From Schoenoplectus triqueter (Eukaryota > Streptophyta > Magnoliopsida > Poales > Cyperaceae): a stretch of 64,000 nucleotides of DNA. Positions within the stretch are counted from its first letter, which is position 1. The number at the start of each line of letters is the position of its first letter. Shown piece after piece: positions 48,469 through 60,500 of the stretch. The notes under the pieces were generated by a model. The model made no database searches, had not been told where the DNA came from, and saw only the letters and a program-made list of their open reading frames with translations. The translations under genes and the position numbers were made by a program. The stretch lies in NCBI GenBank assembly GCA_964058805.1, contig CAXKVV010000043.1:310001-374000 (forward strand), written 5' to 3'.

Positions 48469-49022
48469 GGTGCTCCTCTCCTCAAGGCTCAAAGGCTCAA
48501 GCCCTCCTCCCTCTGGATCGCCTGCAACTGCGTCTCATATTCTCATTGCTCATTCATTGCCTAATCTGCCTCTCTCGCTTGTCGCCCTTCTCTTTCTTTA
48601 TAATTATTACGTTTTCATGCTACGAACCCGAAATCAATTTCAATAAATTTACACCTAAATTTATATAATTACTCCTTACTTGCGTCCGAAAATTAAAAAT
48701 TAAAAATAAAATAACTCGCTCCTTCTTTTTATTGAACTTTTAACGAAAATAAATCGTCTATATTATTATAATAACTTACAACTCGTCATACAATACTTGC
48801 ATCAAATAGAAATCTAAAAAATGGTCATAGTTTTTTTTTTTTTTTACTTTGCTTATTCAAAGGCTCTAATGATGATTAGTGGATCATTTAGTAATGCCAT
48901 ATCATGTTGGAAAGTTAAAATGAAAAACAGAATAGTTTTCTAAAGTTACATGCAACTATCGAACCCATGATCCGGCAATTACGTATTAAGATGTTATCAT
49001 TTTTACTGCCATATTCATACTT

Positions 49023-49074
<52 letters not shown>

Positions 49075-49924
49075 ATCCCCATAGTTTTATGAAATAAATT
49101 TCATTATTGACCCCATTTAATTTACAAAAGGTATACGAGATAATTATGATTTTACATATAATAGATATTATATCCATATCACTTTAACAAAACTTGCAAT
49201 CGCATCATTTTTTCAGTTTTTAGTTTTCTCTCTCTTCTTTTTCAAAGCTCATTTTCTATTATTTATCTTCTTTGGACATCACAGCACTTGACGTCGTATT
49301 TATGTATGATTTTATATTATATTTTTTATCTTTCATTTTATTTTATCACTTATGAAATCAGATATTTTCTCTTAAATCAATTTATCAACCTATTTGTTGG
49401 TTTTCAATTATGTGAAATTTAATAAGTCTAATGTGAATAAGACTGAGCTAATTGATAAGATAATAATGATAATAACTGTTATTATAACACAATTACTAAT
49501 ATCAAAATAATAATCATAATTACTATTGTTAATATTATTATTTTTATTATCATCATTATTATATTATTATATTAAAAATAATATTATATTGAGAAGACTT
49601 TGACCCCTATCATAGAAAATCCTACTTTTGTCCCTGATTGTACATGAAATGCGCAAAAAAAAAGCTCTTTTATGTATATATTTTTTTACTATGAACAATT
49701 TTGTATGATTTCTAATTAATATAGTAACAAATTTGTAATTTGATGATAGCGACGGATAAAAAGATTGTATTTTTTTAACTAGAGTTGTAAGTCGGGTTTC
49801 GCCCTAATAATATATTCCTCAAATAAATAATTAATTATATAAAATTTTAAATATATTTAATAAAATTTTACATTAAAGAAAATTTAGATATGATATTTTT
49901 AAATGCTAAGTAACAATGATAATT

Positions 49925-49955
<31 letters not shown>

Positions 49956-50091
49956 TATAATAATTTATAAATTATCATATAAAAAATTAGATCATTTTAA
50001 GAGTTAAGTTTCATTTTAAGTATATTATACAATTGATATGGGTTGTTTCCGATCACCGAGAGAGGAGTTTGACGGGTTTTTACTTTTTCTT
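48469..50091. other. Intergenic AT-rich sequence with TA microsatellite
   Basis: Contains a (TA)n tract at 49027-49069, ATAATA tracts near 49490-49580 and 49926-49960, and poly-T runs. No gene and no bounded element recognised. Confidence 0.5.
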
Positions 50092-50452
50092 ATAGATTGT
50101 CTAGTGTGTGCGTATGTAGTGAATTTGTGTTCAAAATATCATCCCCAGTATATCGGGGATAGGTCTTATATAGGCTCCATATCGCACCATATGACTGTTA
50201 GACCGTTTTAACCGCTGCCTTCGGGACGATAGTCATGGCACTTAATGTCGTACATGTGCATTTATTGCATATTGTGCATGAGCATTCATGGCGCTTAATG
50301 TCGCGTCTGAGCATTTAAGGCACCTTATTTCGAGATTGAACTTTCATGACGGATAAAAGAAATTATGGGCTTATAGAAGCTCCCGAGTTCAGTCTGTGGG
50401 CCTACTCGAGCCCATTAGGCGGTATCTAGTAGGAGACCCTACCAACAATAGA
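50092..50452 (-). mobile_element. Probable 350-bp solo LTR
   Basis: On the minus strand it runs from TGTTGGTAGGG (50447) to CTAGACA (50098), so TG...CA bounds are present. A promoter-like TATATAAG lies at 50172-50165. The 5-mer ATAGA occurs at 50092-50096 and 50448-50452, with one extra T between the left copy and the LTR. Recurrent CTTAATGTCG words lie inside. No internal retroelement sequence is left. Confidence 0.6.
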
Positions 50453-51142
50453 AAATTAATAGGAAAAGGTTGAAAGTTTAATCATTTTTATGTATTAATA
50501 ATTTTACAATAGAAATAAATAATATGAGATATTCAAAGACTTATGTATTAATAATTTTACAATAGAAATAACTTTATCGGTACATCAGTGGTATGGTATC
50601 GCCTTCTTGATCGAATATACAATTTGATAAAAGTTATTGAGTTTGATAACAATTTAAATTAGAGAGAATTCAGTAAATGGTTACAACTTGCAGCAGGATA
50701 CAGGATAAGTAAGGTGGACGTTTCATGCTCCGGTTTTAGGAAGTGGTTGGATGGCATGTCAGCCTTCTAACACTTTTGTTCCAACATTTGATCACATTCT
50801 CTTCTCTTGAATTCCGGTCCTTACTCCTATGAATTATCTATATCTGATCAGAACATGTCATACCAAAGTAACTCAGCCCCACCCACATGGCCTCATTCTC
50901 TCTTGAATTCTCTATATATGAGAATGAGAGTACGGAAAAGACCAAGATCAGGTGTGCGGAAATAATTATGGATGAGGATGAGGATGAAGATGAGGATGAG
51001 GATGAGGGAATTTGATGAAGGGGTCTTGCCTCTGCCATGGTGGAGGACTGGAGGTGGACTCTTAATCGGAAAAACTTTTGCAATTCGTCGCTCTCTCATT
51101 GGTTAATTTGACGATTGGGTGGGTGCTTGACTGCTTGGAGTA
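50453..51142. other. Intergenic, nothing recognised
   Basis: Includes a GATGAG/GATGAA hexamer run (about 50971-51006), which makes Ser-rich open frames on the minus strand. No gene called. Confidence 0.45.
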
Positions 51143-51314
51143 ATACTTTTGGAGATTCACATCTGCTGCCATAAAACTGATGATAGGGCTCTGCCATTGA
51201 CTCAATGGCAGGTGGGCCCCACCCTCTCTTATTTTGTGGGTCCCACCTGTCATTGAGTTAATGGCAGGACCCTGCCATCAGTTTTATGGCAGCAGATGCG
51301 AACTCATACTTTTG
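51143..51314. mobile_element. 154-bp palindromic Mutator-type MITE, perfect 9-bp TSD
   Basis: The element is 51152-51305. It starts GAGATTCACATCTGCTGCC and ends GGCAGCAGATGCGAACTC. The arms pair for about 65 bp with few mismatches around a short ACCCTCTCTTATTTTG centre. The flanking 9-mers are identical, ATACTTTTG (51143-51151 and 51306-51314). As RNA it would form a long hairpin. The inner arms carry GGTGGGCCCCACC and GTGGGTCCCACC, which resemble TCP-factor sites. Confidence 0.92.
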
Positions 51315-52031
51315 ATGCCCATCAATATCATTCGTACTCCTGCCCCTGCCCCTGCCTGCGCTTGGCCTATAATTTAATATAACACTTGGACAAATCTATA
51401 TATTTGTTTCATCTCACAAAGTACGCTAGCTAGCATTCAAAATTGTACAATCTGGTATATTAACTAGTGTCTATTTCAAGATGCATATATAGAATCCACG
51501 AGGAGGATCCATATACAAAAGATGAATCTTCATATCTTCTAAAATAATTATGTGAACTGTATATATATATATTTTTTTTCCTTTTCCCTCCTCACGTGAC
51601 CACAAAAAAAGGGTATCTAAAGAAGGAAACGTGTCTCAGTAGAAAATGTAGCATATATATATATATATGTCTCTCGAGATTTTAAACATGCAACACTATA
51701 TAGATTAACTAGTTGGTTGGTTTGGTTTGGTTTGGTTTGAACTTGACAAAGTAAGGTGAGGTCAGGTGCATGCTCACCGCCTGGTAGCACAGGGTAGAGG
51801 CCACATATGATCCGGAGAGGAAATGGAGGGAAGAAAAGAATAGAAACCTCCACTTTGAGTCTCTGAGTCACACCAAGTCCACAAGCATCTCTTTCCACTT
51901 TCCAGACTTGAGAATCTAAAAGGCAGTCCAGTGGGACGTGTGGGTCCCGCCACAGCACCACCCTCCCATCTTTACCTTCTCTTCTGGCTCTCCAAGTTGC
52001 ACCCCCTCTGCACTGCAGTAACAAATACAGC
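51315..52031. other. Intergenic, GC-richer segment of unknown nature
   Basis: 51780-52020 is notably GC-richer than its surroundings. A 135-codon minus-strand frame (51617-52024) crosses it, but ends in low-complexity YIYIY and has no domain. It could be a gene promoter or leader remnant. TTTGG repeats lie near 51717-51738. Confidence 0.35.
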
Positions 52032-52429
52032 CAGTTTTTTTTTATATATAATAATTATATTATTAATAATAAGAGTGATAAAAGCGCAATTTGAAATCTA
52101 TAAATGACAGCGCACCACTGTCAGTGGCGTCTTTATAAATGCGTCACTGCCAGTGGCGTCTTTATAAACACGTCACTGCCAGTAGCGTCTTTGGTGGTTG
52201 ATCAGCAGTAGTAATGTTGTTCCAACGGTAATGGATCGTGATCAAGATGAGCAAGAGCAAACACGCCACTGCCAGTGACACGTTTACACTGTTTTATATA
52301 AAGACGCCACTGATAGTGGCGCGTTTGCTCCGCGCCACTGCCAGTGACGCGCTGCCATTCGTAGATTTTAAATTTTACTTTTATCACTCTTATTATTAAT
52401 AATATAATTATTATATACAAAAAAAACTA
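52032..52429. mobile_element. MITE related to the 7.5-kb MULE
   Basis: The ends CAGTTTTTTTTTATATATAA and complement form an inverted repeat of about 55 bp containing ATTAATAATAAGAGTGATA, the same word found in the MULE terminus at 20465. The interior is a series of CACTG-n-CAGTG palindromes (near 52116, 52143, 52172, 52265, 52306 and 52335), as in the MULE. There is no gene, and no matching TSD was found, so it may be old or rearranged. Confidence 0.85.
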
Positions 52430-52452
52430 GAGAATCGAGCAACCTCTTTGAA

Positions 52453-52786
52453 GGGTGTGTTTGGATCGTGCAAATAATAGTATAAGAATAGAGGAATTGA
52501 GAATAGCAAATGAGGATAGTGAAAAAATAGTGATTTTTCGGTTAGTGCGAGGATAGTAAAAATATGATGCTATTCCGGATGGTAGAAATATTATTTGGAT
52601 TGTTTGTTGGGAATAGTAATGGAGAGTTGAGAAGAACAACAACTATTCCATCCTCGCCACAGAATAGTAGAATAGTAGCTATTCTCACTGTTCCGGAATA
52701 ATAAATTTACATTTGGATACACAACTGTTATTGCTATTCTGAGAACAACAGCTATTCTGCTATTCCTGACCTATCCAAACATACCC
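52453..52786. mobile_element. Foldback-type MITE with GTTTGGAT ends
   Basis: It starts GGGTGTGTTTGGAT and ends ATCCAAACATACCC, a 14-bp inverted repeat with one mismatch. Internal GAATAG/CTATTC words are spread in both orientations. Flanking bases GAA on each side could be a 3-bp TSD, but this is not conclusive. The superfamily is not certain (hAT- or Harbinger-like). Confidence 0.7.
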
Positions 52787-52902
52787 GAAATGTCTTGATA
52801 TTCCATGATAACTACATAGTTCACCAAAGAAAAAAAAAAGTACAATTAAAATTCAGTATTCCTCCAGAAAAACAAATTATAATTACTTATTGAACAAATA
52901 AA

Positions 52903-53276
52903 ATGGAAATTAGGGGTGTTAATGAATACGATACGGATCGGATAAAAATATTTTCATTATCATACCCATTTGAAATTATTTTTACTCATACCTTATCCTT
53001 ACCTTACCTTGAGACAATAAACATAAGGAATAAATATTACATGAGATAATTATGTTGAATATAATAATTTATTATTTTTAACAATTTACCTCATATAAGA
53101 AAACTGGGTAAAAATGATATTTACCCATATTTGTATCCATTAATTTAACGAAAAAAATTCTTATCCTTATTCATATCAAGTAAGTTAGCAATTTTTTTAT
53201 TTATACTCATCTTATCAGATACGATACGGATTGTATAAATAAGTAAAAGAATATCATTGACACCCTTAGTGGAAAT
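52903..53276. mobile_element. 358-bp hAT-type MITE, 7 of 8 bp TSD
   Basis: The element is 52911-53268. It starts TAGGGGTGTTAATGA and ends TCATTGACACCCTTA, an imperfect inverted repeat. The flanking 8-mers ATGGAAAT and GTGGAAAT differ at one position. ATACGATACGGAT occurs near both ends in inverted order. It resembles the element at 38178-38649 in its GGGTGT terminus and ATACGGAT words. Confidence 0.85.
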
Positions 53277-53426
53277 GGAAAATAACGAAAATAATGATGA
53301 TTTTTTTATGGGTGAAAAATAAAATATATCCCGAGTTAACTAGTTACATAGCTTAATGGGCTTTTAAATCTTTTCCTTGTTAGATCTTTAGGTCTAGACA
53401 TAAAACGTTAATACTATGAAAACACA

Positions 53427-56400
53427 GTTGTACATAGAGTTTTGAAATGGACCGGACGGTCCAACTAGTTCCGGACCGGTCCGTGGACCGTCCCGTGTTC
53501 TATCACGGTCCGGTCCAACGGTGGGTCGGTCTTCCTTTCACCCGAAAATGGACTGTGCTGCCCCGCCCCATGCGGACCCATGAACTGGATAGTGGACCAG
53601 ACCCCTCCCCCCCGCCGCATGCCCCCATCCCATCCAAACCCTTTTATTTAAATAAAAAGTGCTAGGCCCCCCAAAGATATCCCCAACTGTAAAAAAAAAA
53701 ACACTTTTTTTACCTTTGCAGAAAAATTCGAAAAAAAATAAAAAAAATTTCAAAAAATCTGAATTGTTCCCTCCCAAAAATATTTATAAATATCATCCCC
53801 ATTTACATCTCAAAACACATCAAAATCTCATTCTTCCTCTCTTATCAAACTATCACATTCTCAAATTTTCATTTAATCTCAAATTCTCAAATTTAATTTT
53901 CTTATTCCAAAAAACAAAAAATATTTTAGATTTATTAATTTATTGTTAGTCCGTTAAAAAATTGTAAAGTTTTTTATAGATATTCTAAGGTAAACGGTCT
54001 AAGTGCGTTTAAAAAGCATGCTGATAAACATGTGGCCAAGAATGAGGAACCATAAGATCAACCAGACACTCGTTTATTCTAAAGCGTTATAAACACGGAT
54101 GGTAGTAGAACTCACCAAAGATACGATGAAAAAAGAATGTTGAGTGAGTTTGCCCGGTATATTTCCCCAAAAGAACAACCAATAAGTATGGGTAATTGTT
54201 TAAGTTTTGACCGGTTGGTTATCCAGGGTTGTGGCCAACCATTATATAAGAGATTTCACTATAAAAAATGATAGCCGAGATTAAAAGACAATATAACGAA
54301 CGTAAAAATGATTTATTAGCAACGTTTGGATATGCCAACTATAAGGTTTCAATTACCTCTGATATTTGGACGGCCGGTAAACACGATCTTGATTACTCTT
54401 GTGTTACTACTCATTATATTGATGAACATTGGATTTTATAAAAAAAAAATTTAAGTTTTTGTATCATGGAATTTCCGGATACTGCACAGATTATTTATCA
54501 ATCTATTATTAGTGTTTTACAAGAATTTAATTTAAAAAGAGATTTAAAAAATAAAAAAAAAATTTGATTTCATTCGATAATGCTAGTAATATTATAAAGT
54601 CAATTGATTATTTTACTCGATCACTAAACCTTATCATGGACGACAAGATATTTCATAAAAAATGTGTTTGTCATATTCTTCACCTTACCATTAAGACGGG
54701 TATTAAAACACAAGATATTAATGCATTAATTGTGAAATTTAAAAATAGTCTTCACCATAATTTTTCAAATAATATAAGAAAACAAGAATTTTACGCCTTG
54801 TGTGGCCGGTTGGCTTTGGGCAAGTTAAGAGTACCATGAGATGTAGATACCCGTTGGAACTCTACCTATATGATGTTTCATCGTTGTTTTCCTTACAAGC
54901 ATGCTATAACCGAAACCTTGAATAACTCAACCGAGGAGATTCATTTGTTTATCTCTGAGGGAGAATGGGACCAACTTGAGATGTTAAAATCCTTCATCGG
55001 TGTCTTCTTCACGATAACTATCAAACTATTATGCTCGTATACACCGTCTATACATGAGTTATTTCATCATCTTTATCGCATATCTAAGGTGAATTATTTT
55101 TTTTTAATTTGATTCATTTTAAATTTCATCTTTTTTTTCTATCTCATTTTTTCTATATTATTTTTTCTATCTCATCTTTTTCTTATATTTTTTTCTCAAA
55201 AGGTTTATTATGAGATGGAAAATATAGAAAGTTTCGACTATTCTCTTTCTCCAATCGTAGAAGCAATGAAAGAAAATTTCTCAAATATTGGGAGGAAGTA
55301 CCCGCCGTGACAATTATCGCAAATTATTTTCATCCACCATTCAAGAAAAAATACACCATAAAGTTTCTTCAAAGGTACAAATAAAATCTACATCTACGCA
55401 CTAATGAGGAAGATAACCGCGTAAATAACTTATTGGAGGAGATGTTTAATATTTATAACTCCCGACGAAATATTAATAATCCTTCTACTACCGATCGCAA
55501 CATTATGTATGAATTTTAATCATCATTTTTTCTATTACATAATTTATTCACTTATATTGTGTTCATTTTTAATCGTATAGAAGTAATAGTTCATCTGGAT
55601 TGCTAAATGAGTTGCGAGATGATAATTGTTTTGAAGATCAACAAATAAATAATAACGAATTACTGAGTTATTATTTGGGAAGCATGGAAGATGATCAAAT
55701 TAATATCCTGGAGTACTGGAAGAGGAATGCAACTGTCTATCCAACATTGACGATGATGACGCATGACGTATTTGCAGTGCCTGTATCAACCGTTCATTCT
55801 GAATCATGTTTTAGTTCGGCAAACAAGATTCTAACAGATAAGCGTACTAAATTGGGTTCAAAACTTTTCAAGCAACTTGTGTGCAATAAAGATTTGATTG
55901 ATGCTGAACGTCGAATGCAACATGATACCACATTTGAGACAACAACATCCGTCATAGAAACTCAAGAAAGCGGTACCAATATCCCCGATATCCCTCTAAA
56001 AGATGATTCTGACGACCCATACGACATTCAAGACAACGACTTATGATATATGCACAACGACTTTTAGGAGTTTGATATTTCTTACCATATCAATATTTTT
56101 ATGTATTTTTAAATATTTCAATTATTTTTTTTAAATTTCTTTTTTTAAAGAACATTACTAATAAAAAAAGTTATAACTCCGTCTATGTTCTTTTACATAG
56201 CCGGTCCCAAGCCCGGGTTAAATGAGGAGGGTAACTCAAAATATTATCCAAATTTTATTTTATAATTTTTTATAATTTTTGGTATTTTTATATTTTTTTA
56301 GTATTATTTAATTTTTAAATTATTAAAAAATATGTAATTAATTCGATGAAAATTATTATTTAAAAATTAATAAATTTATTTTTGAACATTTATTATTTTT

Positions 56401-56737
56401 TATAATTTTCTGAAATTTTATTTTTTTTGGAATTTTTTAAATTTTTTAGTATTATTAGATTTTTAAATAATTCGAATTAGTTAAAAATTATTATTTTTCT
56501 CAATTCATAAAAAAAATCGGACCGGACCGTGCCCGTCCCGTCTTGTACCGTGCCCGTCCCGTCTCGTACCGTGGGGGTCCGGCCCCCGGGGGATAACGGT
56601 AGGACGAATTCGATTTTTTCGAATTTGGACCGCTTAAGACCGGCCCGTATAGACCGTGGACCGTGTAGGTCCGTGAACCGTCCGAATTTGAACCGGACCG
56701 GTCCGGACCAGACCGTTTTCAAATGACTAGTTGTACC
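53427..56737 (+). mobile_element. 3.3-kb hAT transposon, 7 of 8 bp TSD
   Basis: The element is 53435-56729. It starts TAGAGTTTTGAAATGG and ends CCGTTTTCAAATGACTA. The flanking 8-mers GTTGTACA and GTTGTACC differ in the last base. Subterminal repeats are of a different type (GGACCGGACCGG, GTCCCGTC). The sequence after the transposase (ACATAGCCGGTCCCAAGC) matches the same place in the elements at 5742 and 45513, so all three are relatives that have changed their subterminal repeats. Confidence 0.9.
53990..56045 (+). pseudogene. hAT transposase (RICESLEEPER-like), near-complete but disrupted
   Basis: Successive pieces on the plus strand: remnants of the region after the BED finger (about 54000-54250), the SITSDIWTAGKHDLDYSCV catalytic segment (54350-54430), NASNIIKSIDYFTRSLN and HKKCVCHILHLTIKTGI (54564-54839), DVDTRWNSTYMMFHR (from 54840), the DUF4413-like part to 55112, YWEEVPAVTIIANYF (about 55290), and the hATC end 55600-56045 with ESCFSSANKILTDKRT. 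A TGA at 54837-54839, indels near 54445 and 54555, and frameshifts near 55280 break it. The piece at 55200 follows a T-rich intron-like gap. An intact relative would be about 650-700 residues. Confidence 0.88.
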
Positions 56738-57535
56738 AGCAAGAGCGAGAAAAGTCATAATAACTGGGACTAATAAATAATGAGAAATGGCCCACAAATG
56801 GCAATGTCCCCTTCGTACCCTTCAATCATTGTTCATTGTTCATTGTTGAGTACATAGTGCTTTTGGCTGATAATGAAAGTCTATTCAAACCGAAAGGGTT
56901 GAAATAATAAAACTGTAGGACCCAATGCTACTTCATTTTTCACTGTTTGACCATTCTAATTTACTGCAAAATGCACCGGGTATGAACAATCACCTTTTGT
57001 TAAACGACCGATTGTCCCTCATCAACCTACCCGCCCCATTACAGCTACGAAATCACCTATTCCTATCACATCCACCACTACACCTGCTCCGACTCATGGC
57101 CATGGGCGTACAGAAGAAAGGGATCATATATCACCTGTTATCGCTGTGGAGAAGGAAATCACAAATCTCAAACTCAAGTCCAATGATGTTAATAGGACAT
57201 TCCAGGAACTGATTTCACGCAGCGTACGTACGTTGTCATCCATGATGATCAAAGAATGGGTGCTATTTATATTCAAGCTCATTTGGAGAAACGCTTTCCC
57301 ATCCAAGGCTTTTCAATGGGAAGAACTGGACCTACGAGGTATCCGTTTTAAAGTGGAAGCTTACAACAAACACAAACATGATCAGAGGTCAGAGGGGACA
57401 TCCTCCAGTTCCCTTATGCTTTTCAAGCCTCAAGAACAACGACGCTTAGCTGATGATTTAGGTGGTGGAATCCTGCTGGATCTCAGCTTATCATTTAGAT
57501 TTCACTTACCTCAGAATGAAGATAGGTATATGTGA
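56738..57535 (+). pseudogene. Degenerate retroelement leader or gag-like fragment, uncertain
   Basis: A Pro/Thr-rich reading (about 57000-57110) is followed in a shifted frame by CYRCGEGNHKS, the first part of a CCHC zinc knuckle, with the last Cys changed. Open frames run on to 57535 without a domain I recognise. Position just before the LINE suggests an ORF1 relic, but a separate gag fragment is possible. Confidence 0.35.
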
Positions 57536-57539
57536 CACG

Positions 57540-60500
57540 GATGTTATACCTAAATATCGAAAAACCAAATTTACTGATGAAAATGGAGATGTAAATTTAA
57601 TTCATTTATAAATACTCATAATCTTTTTGATCTTAAAGCAACAAATAGAAAATTTACATGGTCAAATTTAAAGAATCCTACCGGATGTGGACAAATAGAC
57701 AGATTTTTATGTGCAACTTCATGAGAATTGGAATTTCTTCATTGTAGTAATAAATCTTTGTCAAGATATCAATCTGATCATAATGCACTTATTTTAATTA
57801 CAGACCCAACATTATAACCACATTGTAATCAATTTATTAAATTTGATCCAAATTGGGTATCACAAGAAGGATTTAGTGAATTAATTATAGCATGGTGGCT
57901 ATCTTATCCTTTAGACACAAATAATATAGGACTTAGTTGGAAGATTAAAATGTAAATACTTAGAAGAAAATTCAGAGGTTGGAATATAAATCATAAAGGT
58001 AAAATTAAAAAAGAAAAGACTAAACTCTTAAGTTCAATAATTGATTTTGAATTAATTCATGAGTCTAGAGATCTAAATGATTTAGAATTCAAAACTTGGG
58101 AAGATTATAAACTTAAATTAGATAGTATATACAGTGAGGAAGATGCTTATTGGAAACAAAGGATATCTCTTCAATGGTTACTGGAAGGTGACCTTAATAC
58201 AAAATTCTTCCACTCAGTAGCAAATAATAGAAAATGAAAAATCTTTATTTTTTCATTAGAAATCAACAATGAAACTGTTTTTGAACAAAGAATAATAAAA
58301 GAATTCATTTTTTCTTACTATAAAGTTTTATTAGGTACATCAAAGAACAGACTCATCACTTTAAACTTAAATTTGTGGCCTATTAATGAAAAATTAACAT
58401 CAAAAATGCAATTAGCTTTAGAACAATCTTTTACCTTAGAAAAAAAATTAAAGTAGCAATATTTGATGCAAAATGGTATATCTTTTGCTTTTTATCAAAC
58501 TTATTGGGACATTATAAAAGATGATATTTTTCATTTGGTATAGTCTTTTACTAATAATTCATTAGATTTATCAAAGGTTAACCATACCTCAATAGTTTTA
58601 ATACCAAAAACTTCTGACTCTAATACTGTTACACTTAACATCTTTTTTGGTTTGTCGATTTGCAAAACAATCTTGAATTTTATAATTTGCCTTATTTAAG
58701 TTTTGTACAGGAATTAACATGTAAATGGATTAGTGCACAAGAACCAAGACTAATGATGGAACATAAGAGCTAAATCAAGACTGCATCTGGGTTGAATTGG
58801 TCAAGATAAATTGAGCTTAAACAACAGAGTAAAATATTTCTGCCCAGTGAATCATTATAACGGTTGATCTCAATACTAAAAAATATTTTAAGGCAGAAAA
58901 TTCTCAAAGAAACTAGATTGTAAAATAATTTCTAAAATTTTGTCAAATAGATTAGCAATCATAATGAATTATCTAATAGATTATTCTCAGACAGCTTTCA
59001 TAAAAGGTAGAAGTATATTTGATAATATTATTAGTGCACAAGAAATCTTTTCCAAGTAAGACAAAATAAAATAAAAGGGATACTTTTAAAATTAGATTTT
59101 GAAAAAGTTTTTGATAGAGTTAATTGAGATTTTCTTATAGAAATTTTAAAAGCTAGATGCTTTAGGGACATATGGATTTCATGGATACAAAATTTGCTTA
59201 GCAATGGACAAACATGTGTAAATATAAATGGTGTTATAACACCATACTTTAAATGTAAGAAGGGGTTAAAATAAGGAGATCCTATATCTCTTTTTCTCTT
59301 CAACTTAGTAGCTGATTTATTAACCAAAATCTTATCTAAAGCCAAAGTGTTAGGCTATTTAGAGGGGCTAGGAAATTTTAATGGAACTAATATAATTAAT
59401 TTAAATTTTGCTGATGATACACTCATTTTTTTAAAGCAGACCTCAAAATGATAGAAGCTTTTAAACTACTTATACAAGGCTTTGAAAACATATCAGGACT
59501 CAAAATTAATTATACCAAAAGTGAGCTTATTCCACTTAATATAACTAATCAAGAAGGCACTCAATTAGCAAATATATTAGATTGTAAATTATGATCTTTT
59601 CCAATCACATATTTAGGCACCCTTTACATTGGAAAAAACTCAAGCTGCATGATTGAGATTTTTTAATTAATAAAGTTGAAAAAAAAATAATTGGAAAGAA
59701 AAACTGTTGTCTTTAGGAGGGAGATTAACTCTAATTAAATCTGTGTTAGGGGCAATTCCAATATATTGGATGTCAATATATAGATTACCATCCAAAATAA
59801 GATTAAGATTAGAACAATTAAGTTAGAAGATTTCTTTAGTTTGGAGGAAATTCAGTTAGGAAAAAAGAAATTTATTTAGTTTCATGGAAAGTCATATGTA
59901 CTAATATAGAGCAAGGAGGTTTAGGTGTCCTTAACCTAAAATCAATGAACAAAGTTCTTCTTTGTAAGTGGCTTTGGAGATACTATAATCCAGATGAACA
60001 TGGGTTGTGGAAATATATAATTCAGTCAAGATACCACAAACAGAAGATCTCTTTCAAATTATCACCCTTATGGAAAGAAATTAATAAAGAATCTCCTATT
60101 TTTAATATAAGTATTAATAAAAAAATAGATAATGGTAATAATACTTTATTTTGAAAGGATAGATGGTTATCAGAATGTTCATTAAAAACACAATAGCTTT
60201 TGTTATATGATTTAGCTTCCAATAAGGATATTAAAGTTTCACATGCCATTGGATATAATAGATTTTATCTTTCATTTAATAGAACATTAGATTTAACACT
60301 CAGTTCTCAATTATATGCATTGTATCAATCTATAGCTGAGATAACATTAAATCATCATCAGGACCAGTTATTTTGGAGATGGAATTTTGTAGGGTTATTT
60401 ACAACAAAAAGTTGTTATGATTTTTTAGAATATAGATGTGTTTCTGAATTCACATTTGAAAAGACATGGTCAGCCAAATTACCTCTAAAAATATTTTTTT

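Noticed and set aside
51617..52024. 135-codon minus-strand open frame
   Set aside because: No domain, a low-complexity YIYIY end that lies in a TATATA tract, and it stops at the edge of a MITE. Most likely a chance frame in a GC-richer stretch.
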